Program-made: the position numbers and the translations under genes
NCBI RefSeq assembly: GCF_008386635.1
Contig: NZ_VUOE01000002.1
Coordinates: forward strand, 186,001-250,000
Origin: Maribacter flavus
Lineage (GTDB): Bacteria; Bacteroidota; Bacteroidia; Flavobacteriales; Flavobacteriaceae
Length of the DNA: 64,000 bases
Direction: 5' to 3'
Shown: positions 17,701 through 25,483 of the stretch, in pieces
How the letters are laid out: each line of letters starts with the position of its first letter
Numbering within the stretch: the stretch's first letter is position 1
Notes under the pieces: generated by a model
Databases searched by the model: none
Seen by the model: the letters and a program-made list of their open reading frames with translations, nothing else
What the model was told of the DNA's origin: nothing

Positions 17701-20280
17701 ATGTTCGGTTATGATGAAAAGGGAAGGTCGATTTGGACCAAGGGTACCAACGATTATTTGGATACCACCGATCTTGTAGAGAGCGAACTGGATTTTGCCG
17801 GAAAGGTACTCCAGAACAAATCCGTTCACCAACGGACAGGGTATACCGATATCATCACTATAGATAGCTATGCCTACGACCATATGGGCAGGCCCACCGT
17901 TCATACGCAGAACCTGGATGGAACCGTGAATACCATTTCCAGTAACGAATATGACCCATTGGGCCAATTGATCGGTAAGTCGGTCGGGGGCACTGCCAAG
18001 GACGAGCCACTGTACCTAACGGATATGGTCAACGTTTCCTTGAACGGAACAACCATCACCAATACGGCTGCCACGGGTAGCTGGAATAATGGATTTGCCT
18101 CGGCCAATTTCATAGACGGGGACGGATATGTGGAATGGGAGGCCGTGGATACCAATACTTCTATTATGATAGGGCTCTCCTCGGACAATCCCGATGCCAA
18201 CTTCAGTACTATCGAGTATGCAATTTACACAAGGTATGACGGTAGTATCCGCGCATATAAGGACGGGGTGACCCTTGGAACCTTTGGTAACTACAATGTG
18301 GGAGATGTACTTAGACTTGAGCGTAAGGGAAATGTTCTTGAATACAAGCACAATGGAGTTACATTTCATTCGCTCACACTTTCATCCGTAGTTCCATTAC
18401 TTATAGATGCCTCAATGCATGAAGTAGGTAGTAGTATTGCCAATTTAAAGTTCAACGGTGACGGGCCGCGACCTGCCGCCACGCCGTTGCAGACAGTTGA
18501 TTATACATACAACGTAAGGGGCTGGCTAAAGGGCATAAACGATCCCGGCGATATGGGTGGGGACCTCTTCGCCTTTGGCATCAACTATAACACTGCTTCC
18601 CACGGGGGAACGGGGCTGTTCAATGGCAATATCTCGGAAACGGAATGGCGAACGGCCAATACGGATAGTTCAATAAAATGGTATCGATACGGATACGATG
18701 CCCTTAACCGTATCACCTCAGGGATCGACAATACAGGAAACTATAACCTGAGCAATGTCAGCTATGACCAAAATGGGAATATAATGACCCTTTCCAGGTT
18801 TGGTTGGCAAAACGGATCACCCTATCCAAACATGGACGTGCTGGACTATGACTACGATACTGGAAACAAGCTTGTAAGGGTGGCCGATGCCGGTAATGAC
18901 TCCTATGGTTTTATTGATGGTACGAACACTGGTAACGACTATGGCTATGACGATAACGGAAACATGACCATGGATTTAAACAAGGGGATCCAGACCAATG
19001 GGATTTCCTATAACCACCTGAATCTTCCTACAAATGTTGTGGTAAGTGGTTATCAACCGGGAACGATTTCCTATATTTACGATGCCATGGGTACGAAACT
19101 GGAAAAATCTTTAGGGACTACCACCACGCACTATGCGGGGAATCATGTCTATGAGAACGGCACGTTGCAGTTCTTCAGCCAACCGGAAGGCTACGTTACT
19201 CCCAATGGAAGTGGTGGCTACGACTATGTGTACCAATACAAGGACCACCTGGGCAATGTAAGACTCTCCTATCAGGACATCGACAACGATGGCTCGGTGG
19301 ACAGCTCCGAGATACTCCAAGAAAGAAATTATTACCCCTTCGGCCTCGAGCACAGGGGCTACAACGGCAGCGTGCAGGGCGTGAAGAACAATTACATGAC
19401 CTATAATGGCAAAGAGTGGAACGAAAGTCTGGGATTGAATCTTTACGAAATGGATATGAGGCAGTATGATCCTGCCATTGCTAGATGGACTTCTATGGAT
19501 CCTGTCACGCACTTTGAATATTCTACTTATTCTGCATTTGACAATAATCCGATTTATTGGGCAGACCCAAGCGGTGCTGATAGTTGGTCCTATCTAGACA
19601 ACGGAGTATATAGGAATAATGAGACAGGTGAAGAAACCAAAGACTATCAAAGAGCGATTAGTGAGACCCAAGACCACTTTGGAGAAGGCCCTCAAGACAT
19701 AATAAAGATTGACAACAAAAATAAAAGGGTGGATATCATAAAAACAGATGATGATTTTGATACTGTCAGTATAGATGGACAGGAATCATTTAGGGCTGAA
19801 AAGGGTGTAACTGAAGAAATTTTTGCTGGCATGGATTACTCGATTTGGAGACCTGAAGGTGCTGGGCATACGTTTACAGATCTTGGTATAGCTACCGTTT
19901 CGGGTGAATTAGCATTTCAGTGGCTTGCCAAAGGATTTTCAAGTTTAAAGTCGTTGTGGTGGGCAAAAAGAGCCAAACAGGTCGAGAGTGTAGTTGATAA
20001 ACTAAGCCCTTTTGATTTGAAGGCAACCCAATCCATCACGCTTTCAAAACGAAATTTCCAACTTTTAGTAAATGATATTAAGGCCAATGGAATTACAACC
20101 CCAATAGAATTTGCTGTAAAGAACGGTGAAAGATTTATCCAAAATGGCCACCATAGGGCTTATATTGCAAAAAGACTAGGCATCAAAAACGTGCCAGTTA
20201 AAGAAGTACCCTATAAGGCAGGTATGGAGATTGTCCAGCCAGGGAATAATCCAGGTTATTTAAACTATATAAAGTATTAA
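14776..20280 (+). CDS. Rhs repeat-associated core protein with ParB-like C-terminal toxin candidate
   Basis: This 1834-aa secreted protein has a signal peptide at residues 1-27 and a PKD/Ig-like domain at about 28-108. Four Ig-like repeats of about 94 aa follow (110-475), then a calcium-type FDGDGFGDP segment (about 480-515) and a DUF6443-like region from about 537. YD repeats run to about 1480. An inserted ConA/SPRY-like domain lies at about 1080-1230. The Rhs core is at about 1486-1600 (LGNVRLSYQD, YYPFGLEHRGYNG, YDPAIARWTSMDP). The variable tip beyond 1600 ends in a ParB-like motif (NGERFIQNGHHRAYIAKRLG, about 1780-1800). Rhs proteins encapsulate such tips as toxins, and the tip here is AT-rich and followed by a probable immunity gene. 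Nuclease activity is a family-based inference. Confidence 0.85.
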   Translation: MGKHTIFNKWALSLGIVLMGVWSASGQYSLNGPTSALTGETKTYTVSGSNIAYINWSANNGATIGGISANSANCQFNNSGGTRIYATIGDEFNNVYNRKRDVTVCATLNGGSITGAQTVCTSPANPTILGNSASATGGNGSFSYQWYYSDNNSSWVTISGATASSYDPPTGLTGSRWYRRKVTSCSQIKYSNTVKVTMAPALNAGTLQSPATVCYGGNPGPVTASVNPSGGNLSYSYAWQYSTTGTGGWVTISGATGATYDPPSGATSTLWYRKKVTSCTMVQYTAGVQAKVLADVNPGSINGTQTICYGGDPATLGNSVSPSGGNNSYTYAWQYSNTGTGGWTTISGATSSTYDPPGGLTTTRWYRRVAISCSQNKYSNNIEVTVNPALVAGSISGTQSICSGEGLSAIASTSLATGGNGTYAYQWQSSTNNSTWNNITGATATTYTPSEIIGTTWYRRGVTSCGTLYTTSVQITVEQATTWYADFDGDGFGDPATALSSCSQPTGYVLDNSDACPAEQGSNNGCDHSIAVPSDENYVYTRTYQKSMTTNSEISSNRDIIEQIAYFDGLGRPMQQIAIKASPERKDIVTHVGYDGYGRMEMEWLPYNEVNGAIGSYRTGAAVATDDYYELNYPSDINPADPNPFSRKQFEASPLNRVLKQAAPGHDWRLGGDKEIEFGYEINSANEVLQMEVTTVPGNNTYVPTLVHGNGAVYYAPGRLYKTVTKDENHPGTATKNHTTEEFKDKSGRVVLKRTYGDSDVDGNGLISSNEMEIPHDTYYVYDDYGNLTYVIPPKVDTGNGVDATELSELCYQYVYDQRNRLVEKKIPGKGWEYIVYNKLDQPIMTQDPNLADDDKWLFTKYDAHGRVAYTGIVNNTGNRTALQTSADGFTTQYETKSSTQGSLDNTVIYYSNDAFPNTGIDDLLTINYYDSYTFDRPGLSLPVTVLGQATTLEVKGLATGTKVRVLGTDDWITTMFGYDEKGRSIWTKGTNDYLDTTDLVESELDFAGKVLQNKSVHQRTGYTDIITIDSYAYDHMGRPTVHTQNLDGTVNTISSNEYDPLGQLIGKSVGGTAKDEPLYLTDMVNVSLNGTTITNTAATGSWNNGFASANFIDGDGYVEWEAVDTNTSIMIGLSSDNPDANFSTIEYAIYTRYDGSIRAYKDGVTLGTFGNYNVGDVLRLERKGNVLEYKHNGVTFHSLTLSSVVPLLIDASMHEVGSSIANLKFNGDGPRPAATPLQTVDYTYNVRGWLKGINDPGDMGGDLFAFGINYNTASHGGTGLFNGNISETEWRTANTDSSIKWYRYGYDALNRITSGIDNTGNYNLSNVSYDQNGNIMTLSRFGWQNGSPYPNMDVLDYDYDTGNKLVRVADAGNDSYGFIDGTNTGNDYGYDDNGNMTMDLNKGIQTNGISYNHLNLPTNVVVSGYQPGTISYIYDAMGTKLEKSLGTTTTHYAGNHVYENGTLQFFSQPEGYVTPNGSGGYDYVYQYKDHLGNVRLSYQDIDNDGSVDSSEILQERNYYPFGLEHRGYNGSVQGVKNNYMTYNGKEWNESLGLNLYEMDMRQYDPAIARWTSMDPVTHFEYSTYSAFDNNPIYWADPSGADSWSYLDNGVYRNNETGEETKDYQRAISETQDHFGEGPQDIIKIDNKNKRVDIIKTDDDFDTVSIDGQESFRAEKGVTEEIFAGMDYSIWRPEGAGHTFTDLGIATVSGELAFQWLAKGFSSLKSLWWAKRAKQVESVVDKLSPFDLKATQSITLSKRNFQLLVNDIKANGITTPIEFAVKNGERFIQNGHHRAYIAKRLGIKNVPVKEVPYKAGMEIVQPGNNPGYLNYIKY
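15107..16200 (+). repeat. Four tandem Ig-like coding repeats (about 280 bp each)
   Basis: Repeat units begin near 15107, 15389, 15668 and 15950. Each encodes about 94 residues with the pattern G-S-I-x-G-x-Q-T-V/I-C, then GGN-Y-Y-WQYS, WxTISGAT, YDPP and WYRR. The middle two are closest to each other. Such arrays usually act as surface stalks and can change copy number by recombination. Confidence 0.8.
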
Positions 20281-20286
20281 CTAGCT

Positions 20287-20751
20287 ATGTCCGTTTACCA
20301 AAATGAATATTTTATTGTTCCTAAAAAAGGAGAGCACCTCTTATTTGAAGGATTAAATCTAAAGTCCTTTTTGGAAGATGATTTCTTCGAGGAAGACTTG
20401 TTTTGGATTGGACAAAATATAGAGTTAGTTAGATTGAAACCCTATCTACTGGAAAATTTTGGAGAAGATGAAAGTTGGTCGGATAGTCTCAAAATTTATG
20501 GAGAAAATGAAGGTAACTGTATAAAAATAATTACTGAAGAGAACGCCATAGTCTCCATAACTTTTAGGATAAACTTCACCACCGATTATGGTAAGTTTAT
20601 CACTGAGATTCTTGAGTTTTGCAAAGAAAACGGATTTATGATTGTTGATAATGAACTATATGTCCTGCCATTGGATTACCAAGCAATTTGTAACAACATC
20701 CTGAACTCAAACGCTTTTGAAAATTATAAGACCTTCTTTGGGCAAGAATGA
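20287..20751 (+). CDS. Probable immunity protein for the ParB-like Rhs tip
   Basis: This is a 154-aa acidic cytosolic protein with no signal peptide or membrane segment. It starts 6 nt after the Rhs stop codon and is followed by a strong terminator at 20792. I do not recognise the family. Position directly behind a variable Rhs tip, small size, acidity (for example FLEDDFFEEDLFWIG and NFGEDESWSD) and AT-rich composition matching the tip all fit an immunity protein that neutralises the toxin domain in the cytoplasm. The cytoplasmic location fits a toxin acting on nucleic acid. Function is inferred from context only. Confidence 0.6.
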   Translation: MSVYQNEYFIVPKKGEHLLFEGLNLKSFLEDDFFEEDLFWIGQNIELVRLKPYLLENFGEDESWSDSLKIYGENEGNCIKIITEENAIVSITFRINFTTDYGKFITEILEFCKENGFMIVDNELYVLPLDYQAICNNILNSNAFENYKTFFGQE

Positions 20752-20791
20752 TTATTGAGTTCTATTAAAAAGGTTTTTTGAATCTTTATAT

Positions 20792-20823
20792 AAGCCAGTT
20801 CCGATAATAGGACTGGCTTTTTT
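20792..20823 (+). terminator. Rho-independent terminator of the Rhs-immunity operon
   Basis: Stem AAGCCAGT / ACTGGCTT with a 12-nt loop, followed by a run of T. It lies 40 nt after the immunity gene. Confidence 0.85.
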
Positions 20824-20828
20824 GTTGG

Positions 20829-21041
20829 CTACCCTGCCAGCTTCTGCACCTTCTTCTTGGTGATGAAGGCATCAATCAATTTTTTAACGGTGGATCGGTC
20901 GTCCTCGTCCATGCGCTCGACCTCCTTGAACTGTTCGAGCAGTTCCTTGTCGGAGAGCTGTTCGGCATTGCCGCCGTTCATCAGAAAATCGGCCGTGATA
21001 CCAAGTGCGCCCGCCACCTTCTGCAGTACATCGGCGGAGGC
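20829..21041 (-). pseudogene. C-terminal remnant of an XRE-family HTH regulator
   Basis: The minus-strand frame reads ASADVLQKVAGALGITADFL, then a tail MNGGNAEQLSDKELLEQFKE and a Lys-rich end. This matches the end of XRE regulators, where PSxDVLxKIAxALGVSxDxLxxG follows the DNA-binding helices. The frame is closed by TAG at 21042-21044, and the upstream DNA has no recognisable HTH helix 1-3 in any frame. It is therefore a decayed fragment. A GTG at 21017 could in principle start a 62-aa product, but that would lack the DNA-binding part. Full-length regulators of this type occur near Rhs loci in related bacteria, as far as I know; that link is inference. Confidence 0.65.
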
Positions 21042-21166
21042 CTAAGCTGCCGCACGAATCCTTTCGAGTGGCCCTTAAGTCAATAACCTCGTTCCGTGAA
21101 GTCTAGGACCTATTATTATTCAGGGTATAGTGTACAAATATGAAACTCCAAAATATGATATAGAAC

Positions 21167-21192
21167 AAAACCGCCCTATGAGGCGGTTTTTT
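21167..21192 (+). terminator. Hairpin terminator in the decayed region
   Basis: AAAACCGCC / GGCGGTTTT stem with a short loop and a T run. There is no intact gene directly upstream on the plus strand, so it may be a leftover from a lost gene. Confidence 0.7.
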
Positions 21193-21220
21193 GGGTCCTT
21201 TTTTTCTTGATGAACTCACG

Positions 21221-21664
21221 CTCTGCGATGTCTGATACTTCTAAGCAACTTAACAAAGCGATAAATGAGAAGTTTGCAACTTCGTACAACTTTTTTGAAG
21301 TCTAAGCACTACGTTTATTGGTATTTAACGATTTTGTACATTTCGATGATGACTTATATCTAGGATGATAAAATATGGAAATAAGGAAAATCACATCATG
21401 CTAAGTCTAATATAGTTGATTGGTAAGACGTTTTCCTTACCCCCTGCTCTGCGAAGTCTGTGACTTCGGAGCAAAGTATTAAAGTAAGGAGTGCAAAGTT
21501 TCAAACTTCGCACAGCTTTATTTGAAGTCTAGGCTCTACGATTATAGGTATTTAACGATTTTGTACCTTTTGATGATGATTAATATCGAGGATGATAAAA
21601 TATGGGAATAAGAAATCACATTATACTACGACTGCTATTGTCGATTGGTCAGACGTTTTCCTCG
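21221..21664. repeat. Imperfect tandem duplication, period about 226 bp
   Basis: Copy A (21221-21440) and copy B (21447-21664) run in parallel. Shared blocks include CTCTGCGA-GTCTG, GTATTTAACGATTTTGTAC, GAGGATGATAAAATATGG or its variant, and GATTGG-CAGACGTTTTCCT or its variant. Copy B has two clear hairpins: 21446-21472 (GAAGTC TGT GACTTC core) and 21491-21513 (AAGTTT C AAACTT core). Copy A has a diverged version of each. No protein is evident. It may be a non-coding repeat element or a duplicated non-coding RNA. Confidence 0.65.
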
Positions 21665-21754
21665 CCATTGCCAGGTTCTGACCATTAAATCCGCATTCGA
21701 ACTATAAAGAATTTCCAGTGCAGCAATGTTATGTTTTTTATGAGATGAATCCAT
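21635..21754 (-). CDS. Possible 39-aa ORF in the decayed region
   Basis: The frame starts MDSSHKKHNIAALEILYS and ends in a basic stretch (QWRGKRLTNRQ). I do not recognise it. It lies next to the tandem duplication and overlaps its last bases. It may be real, a fragment of a lost gene, or chance. Confidence 0.2.
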   Translation of the reverse strand: MDSSHKKHNIAALEILYSSNADLMVRTWQWRGKRLTNRQ

Positions 21755-21812
21755 AATGAGAATTCTGCAACCCCCGTTCTGTGAATTTCAATTTTGGAAA
21801 ACCCTTGTAAGC

Positions 21813-22031
21813 TTATTTATACTTTTTCAAATTGAAGTGATATTTTACACCAACTATGTTTATCCTAATAAGCGATTTTAACGCAAATAAAGTGGCATAA
21901 GCAAACCATAGAAAATGGCCATCTTGCATTGCTTGTTTGAAACACCGAAAATCTCTGAAAAAATTAAGGTTTTTGTAAGGCTTTAAGAAGAAAATTAAAT
22001 TTGCCGGACCAATAATTCCCTGATAGGACAT
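21813..22031 (-). CDS. Hypothetical 72-aa ORF, possibly a gene fragment
   Basis: The product is basic with aromatic residues (NLIFFLKPYKNLNFFRDF, FLWFAYATLFALKSLIRINI). It has no recognised domain and no visible ribosome-binding site. The tract has no other gene, so it may be the remains of an older one. Low confidence that it is expressed. Confidence 0.25.
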   Translation of the reverse strand: MSYQGIIGPANLIFFLKPYKNLNFFRDFRCFKQAMQDGHFLWFAYATLFALKSLIRINIVGVKYHFNLKKYK

Positions 22032-22296
22032 ATCAAAAAAAACGAATAGTCAACGTTTTGCTGTTGATAAAACCGAATAACTGCAAAAAGAGCGTACTTG
22101 AAATCTTCGTAAATTTGTAGGAGTCCTAAAAAGGAAAAATCAGGCCGTAAAGAGGATTTTAGCTAGCCTGATTAGTTGGTACTTTGTTGTCTTGACGGAC
22201 CAAATATACGAAGTGCCATCCGTTTACAAAAGTTAAAATCCTCAAGGGGATGGCTTCTCTTCTATGGTATGAGGCCAAGGCTAAATACATAATATT

Positions 22297-22407
22297 ATGG
22301 CCAAAACAGAAAAAGGGAAAAAGATAGTCTCAGTACCTGCCCATACCAGGAAAGTTGGGAACAAGACTATCAAAGTACCGGCGCACAAGCGTTCAACGCC
22401 CAACTAG
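22297..22407 (+). CDS. Small basic 36-aa protein with two VPAHxR motifs
   Basis: Starting at ATG 22297, the frame encodes a Lys/Arg-rich 36-aa peptide beginning MAKTEKGKKIVS and ending in TAG at 22407. It has an internal repeat: VPAHTR then VPAHKR, joined by a KVGNKTIK linker. A clean hairpin terminator begins 10 nt after the stop. That combination makes it a likely real gene even though it is very short. No function is known to me. Repeated V-x-x-H/Y-x-R units appear in small bacterial proteins of unknown role, so nucleic-acid binding is only a guess from charge. Confidence 0.6.
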   Translation: MAKTEKGKKIVSVPAHTRKVGNKTIKVPAHKRSTPN

Positions 22408-22416
22408 GGCATTTTT

Positions 22417-22442
22417 AAAGGTCGCCTACGGGCGGCCTTTTT
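22417..22442 (+). terminator. Terminator of the 36-aa gene
   Basis: AAAGGTCGCC / GGCGGCCTTT stem with a 4-nt loop (one G-U pair) and a T run, 10 nt after the stop codon at 22407. Confidence 0.85.
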
Positions 22443-23223
22443 ATTGGGTAAATGACTCGTTCAAGATGTGTGTGCTTAGCCACAAATTTCTCACTCTTGC
22501 CTGATGTTAAATCGCCGCTTGCCTTTCATAAGAAAAAACGATTAACCAAGTACTTACGGCCTCTAAATCGTTCTTTTCATAACCCTCCCTTCCAGAAAAA
22601 GTACGCCGCCAAGTGGCCGAATCCCGAAATCTGTAGATTCCAGATTTTACCAAAATTAATACCATTAAATGCGGGGCGGTAGGTCAGAGGTTCAAACCTT
22701 CGGGGATTCAAACCTAAAATATAATTGCATGCGAATCAATAAACTAAGCCGTTCGAAAATGACACGTGGGAAGTTTTTGTGTCCTGAATTCCGAAAAAAG
22801 GATTTTTTTTAAAAGGGAAAAAAGAAACATAGCTACCCCACCAAGAGCAAATGAAATGCCATCGGAAAGAAGATTTACGGAAATGTCCTTTAAAAGTTCC
22901 AATGTATAAAGATAGAAAAAGTCGAACGATGGCAGCACCGATATAAGAAGTATTCTATATGAGGAGCTTTTAGGACGAATTTTTTTTCGTAACTACGGAT
23001 TTACCATTGTTCATGTTACACGACTTCCAAAACCGTTGTGTTTACTTGCCGGACGTAAGGTGGTTTTTTTTGTTCTTTTTTTAGCGAACCCCTATAAGTA
23101 CATTGACCAACAGAAGGTCGAAAGGTGATGTCCTTTTAAATGGGAATCAAAAAATATAGCTTGAAACCACTAAACTGAAAAGTTTTAACGCTTAAGGAAG
23201 GCGTACTATTAAAAATTGTAACC
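22443..23223. other. Stretch with little coding evidence
   Basis: It contains one weak minus-strand ORF (22744-22938, listed) and a short plus-strand tract at 22680-22720 with two T-arm-like strings (GGTTCAAACC and GATTCAAACC). No intact tRNA folds there. Otherwise I see nothing. Confidence 0.4.
22744..22938 (-). CDS. Possible 64-aa single-span membrane protein
   Basis: A hydrophobic segment (ISFALGGVAMFLFSLLKKIL) follows a short polar N-terminus. No family is recognised and the start is uncertain. It lies in otherwise empty DNA, so it may be real or a chance frame. Confidence 0.3.
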   Translation of the reverse strand: MLPSFDFFYLYTLELLKDISVNLLSDGISFALGGVAMFLFSLLKKILFSEFRTQKLPTCHFRTA

Positions 23224-23424
23224 ATGAACAAAAATCTGTTAGGAATCTTGATCTTCTCGCTGGCACTGGTAATATACCTATCAATACTGCCAATTGAGAA
23301 GGTCGAGACTATAGGTGACTTCTTCGAGAAGATCATTACCCCAGTGGCCATACCGATTTCATTGGTAATAGGTGGCAAACTTGGGTTATCAAAATACTAT
23401 GAGTGGAAAAGAAAACGGGAATAA
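23224..23424 (+). CDS. Small membrane protein (66 aa), unknown
   Basis: ATG start. A first membrane segment lies at about residues 4-22 (NLLGILIFSLALVIYLSI) and a second hydrophobic stretch at about 38-54 (ITPVAIPISLVIGGKLGL). The tail is basic (KYYEWKRKRE). Two short spans with a positively charged end suggest a small inner-membrane protein. It sits 110 nt before the orphan Rhs tip. No known family is recognised. Confidence 0.5.
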   Translation: MNKNLLGILIFSLALVIYLSILPIEKVETIGDFFEKIITPVAIPISLVIGGKLGLSKYYEWKRKRE

Positions 23425-23536
23425 TTGCGTTATATTTAACCATGGATGTTCTTTAAAATACTGAAAGTCTATTTTTTAGGGAGCTATTGGCCAAGAAACG
23501 CGACCGCTCTGAAAAAGTGGCCAAGATAGATTAAAA

Positions 23537-24997
23537 CTAGGGAACGTGCGGCTGTCCTATTCTGATACTGACGGGAACGGACAAATTAATGACAGCGGAA
23601 TCTTTACCGATGGTTTTGAGAGTGCCAATGGATGGAACACTGGTGGGACCATAACGGATTACGACAGTACTTTTAGTATGTCCGGGGAGTACTCTGGAAA
23701 AATTGTACAGTTGGCAACGGGCGAAAAATTCGTCCAGAGCGATACGTGGACAACGATAGACAATGCAAATGCGACCGATTACACCTTTTCCGGATGGGTG
23801 TACAGTGACGGGCCCACTGCCGATATTTTTCTTTTCATGAAAACGGAAACGGAAGCGGGTTATTTCACCCAGGTATCATCCGTTAGAAGTACCACTACCG
23901 GGTAATGGGAGTATATGGAGAAGACCGTCTCCGTACCATTGAATATCAAAAAGTTGAATATCCGGATAGACAACAACGGGGGCGGAACGGTCTGGTTCGA
24001 CGATATCCGGATAGAGGTAACTGGATCGGAGATTGTTGAGGAGAACAATTATTATCCCTTCGGGCTTGAACATAAAGGGTACAATAATGTGGTGAACGGT
24101 CAGGAAAACAACTACCAGACATACCAAGGACAGGAAAAGGAGGAGGAGCTCGGAAAAAATACCTACGCATTCCAATGGAGGGACTACGACCCCGCTATAG
24201 GAAGGTTTAATAAAGTGGATAGGTTTGCGGAGAAGTACTTTGACCAGTCACCATATCACTTTACAAAGAATAACCCTATAACCTTTCAAGAAGTAAAGGG
24301 GGATAGTATTAGAGTAAGTTTTAGGACAGGTTTTCTTGGAATTTTTGGAAAAAAAGTTACTCTCACCTACGATGCTGCAAATAAGTATTGGAATGGAGCG
24401 GATGGGAAGCAGTATTCAGGAGAGACGAGCAAATTTGCTGATATGGTACTTGGAGATTTAAACAAAAACCGAGAAAACGTATTGGGTAATGAAATCGTTT
24501 CCAATTTGGCCAACGATAACTTCGACCACTTTGTGAAAAATGGCGACCCTAATAAAAATACATATAGAAGTGGTAAAGATAACAGGCTAGTGCCAAAGGA
24601 CTTAAACATTTATTATAATGGTGACTACAGTACTAGTGAAAAGGTATTGCAAGGAGGAAAATCAGGGAACACTCCTGGATATGCTGTACTAGGGCACGAG
24701 ATGGCACATAAATATTCTCTAAAGGGAGTTGCTAATGTGAATTGGTTTGGTAGCGGTTCGAATGAAAGAGGAGTTGACGAGTACAACGCAATGTACTATG
24801 AAAATGTATTACGGGGCGCAAATGGATTACCCTTAAGGACTCACTATACCGAAAATAACGGGAATTATCAAGGGCCAATACTTAACAGTTCGGGTACTTT
24901 ACAACCACCACCAACATTACTTTCTAATCAAAATGCGTCCACTATGCCTGAAGTTCATGCTATATTAATAATCAATCGATTCTTAAACAGATTTTAA
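23537..24997 (+). pseudogene. Orphan Rhs tip with NleD/M91-like metallopeptidase domain, interrupted by an in-frame stop
   Basis: Homology to the Rhs core starts abruptly at LGNVRLSYSD (23537), with a stop codon upstream and no start site. A beta-rich insert is broken by TAA at 23903-23905. The same frame then resumes WEYMEKTV and continues through NNYYPFGLEHKGYN, YDPAIGRFNKVD and a variable tip. The tip carries GHEMAHKY, an HExxH zinc motif, followed by DEYNAMYYENVLRGANGLPLRTHY spaced as in NleD/M91 zinc peptidases. An internal ATG at 23915 could still express the last 360 residues. It is a silent Rhs cassette of a different lineage from the 1834-aa gene, followed by its probable immunity gene. 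Confidence 0.75.
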
Positions 24998-24999
24998 AG

Positions 25000-25470
25000 A
25001 TGGTAAATAGAAGAATTATTTTATCAGTTTTATTCATGATAGCATTAGGGTTGTTTTTATCATGCAATTCGACTAAATTGATAAATGAAAGTATTGGCGA
25101 CAATAAAATTACTGTTGAAACTACTCAATGTGGAAGTTATGAGGTTAAAAGCAATCAAACAACCATTGGCTATGTTGTCAAGCCCTTTGTGATAGAAGTC
25201 GATAAAGTAAGTGAAATAAAGGAATTTGAACGGAAATTAATCTTAAAATATAAAAATAAGTTCAATAGAGATTACAGGTCGTATGTTTTTACTACTGATA
25301 TTGCTGGGGATACAATTTTAATATCTAAGTTTTTGCCACCTAGGCAAATTGAAAATAATCTGAGTTGGAAATGCCAGTTACAAGAGGTGGGTACATATCC
25401 TAAAAGATCTCAAAATGTTTTTTACAACTGCTCAAAAAACCGTTTTAAGGTCCCGGGGGATCCAGATTAA
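25000..25470 (+). CDS. Lipoprotein, probable immunity partner of the M91-like Rhs tip
   Basis: The protein has 156 aa and a lipoprotein signal: a hydrophobic stretch (ILSVLFMIALGLFLS) ending LSC, with Cys at about residue 22. The mature part is a small mixed alpha/beta domain (YEVKSNQTTIGYVV, KLILKYKNKFNRDYRSYVF, FYNCSKNRF). It starts 2 nt after the orphan Rhs stop codon, has matching AT-rich composition, and ends 13 nt before a terminator. Position suggests immunity to the peptidase tip. A lipoprotein would protect from the periplasm or outer membrane, which would fit a toxin acting in the envelope. The family is not recognised. Confidence 0.6.
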   Translation: MVNRRIILSVLFMIALGLFLSCNSTKLINESIGDNKITVETTQCGSYEVKSNQTTIGYVVKPFVIEVDKVSEIKEFERKLILKYKNKFNRDYRSYVFTTDIAGDTILISKFLPPRQIENNLSWKCQLQEVGTYPKRSQNVFYNCSKNRFKVPGDPD

Positions 25471-25483
25471 ATTTTACAAATAA

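Noticed and set aside
21221..21664. CRISPR array
   Set aside because: There are only two long diverged copies (226 bp), no short regular repeats and no cas genes.
22452..22682. 76-aa plus-strand ORF after the 36-aa gene terminator
   Set aside because: It has no domain, no ribosome site and low-complexity basic sequence, so it looks like chance.
22680..22720. tRNA remnant or attachment site with T-arm-like strings
   Set aside because: GGTTCAAACC and GATTCAAACC occur, but no acceptor or anticodon stem folds around them, so a tRNA or att site cannot be supported.
23450..23536. Short frame FRELLAKKRDRSEKVAKID just before the orphan Rhs tip
   Set aside because: It is too short and has no start; it may be the end of a lost gene, but there is no family match.
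10628..24997. Complete integrative element or insertion sequence bounding the Rhs island
   Set aside because: No transposase, integrase or matching terminal repeats were seen.
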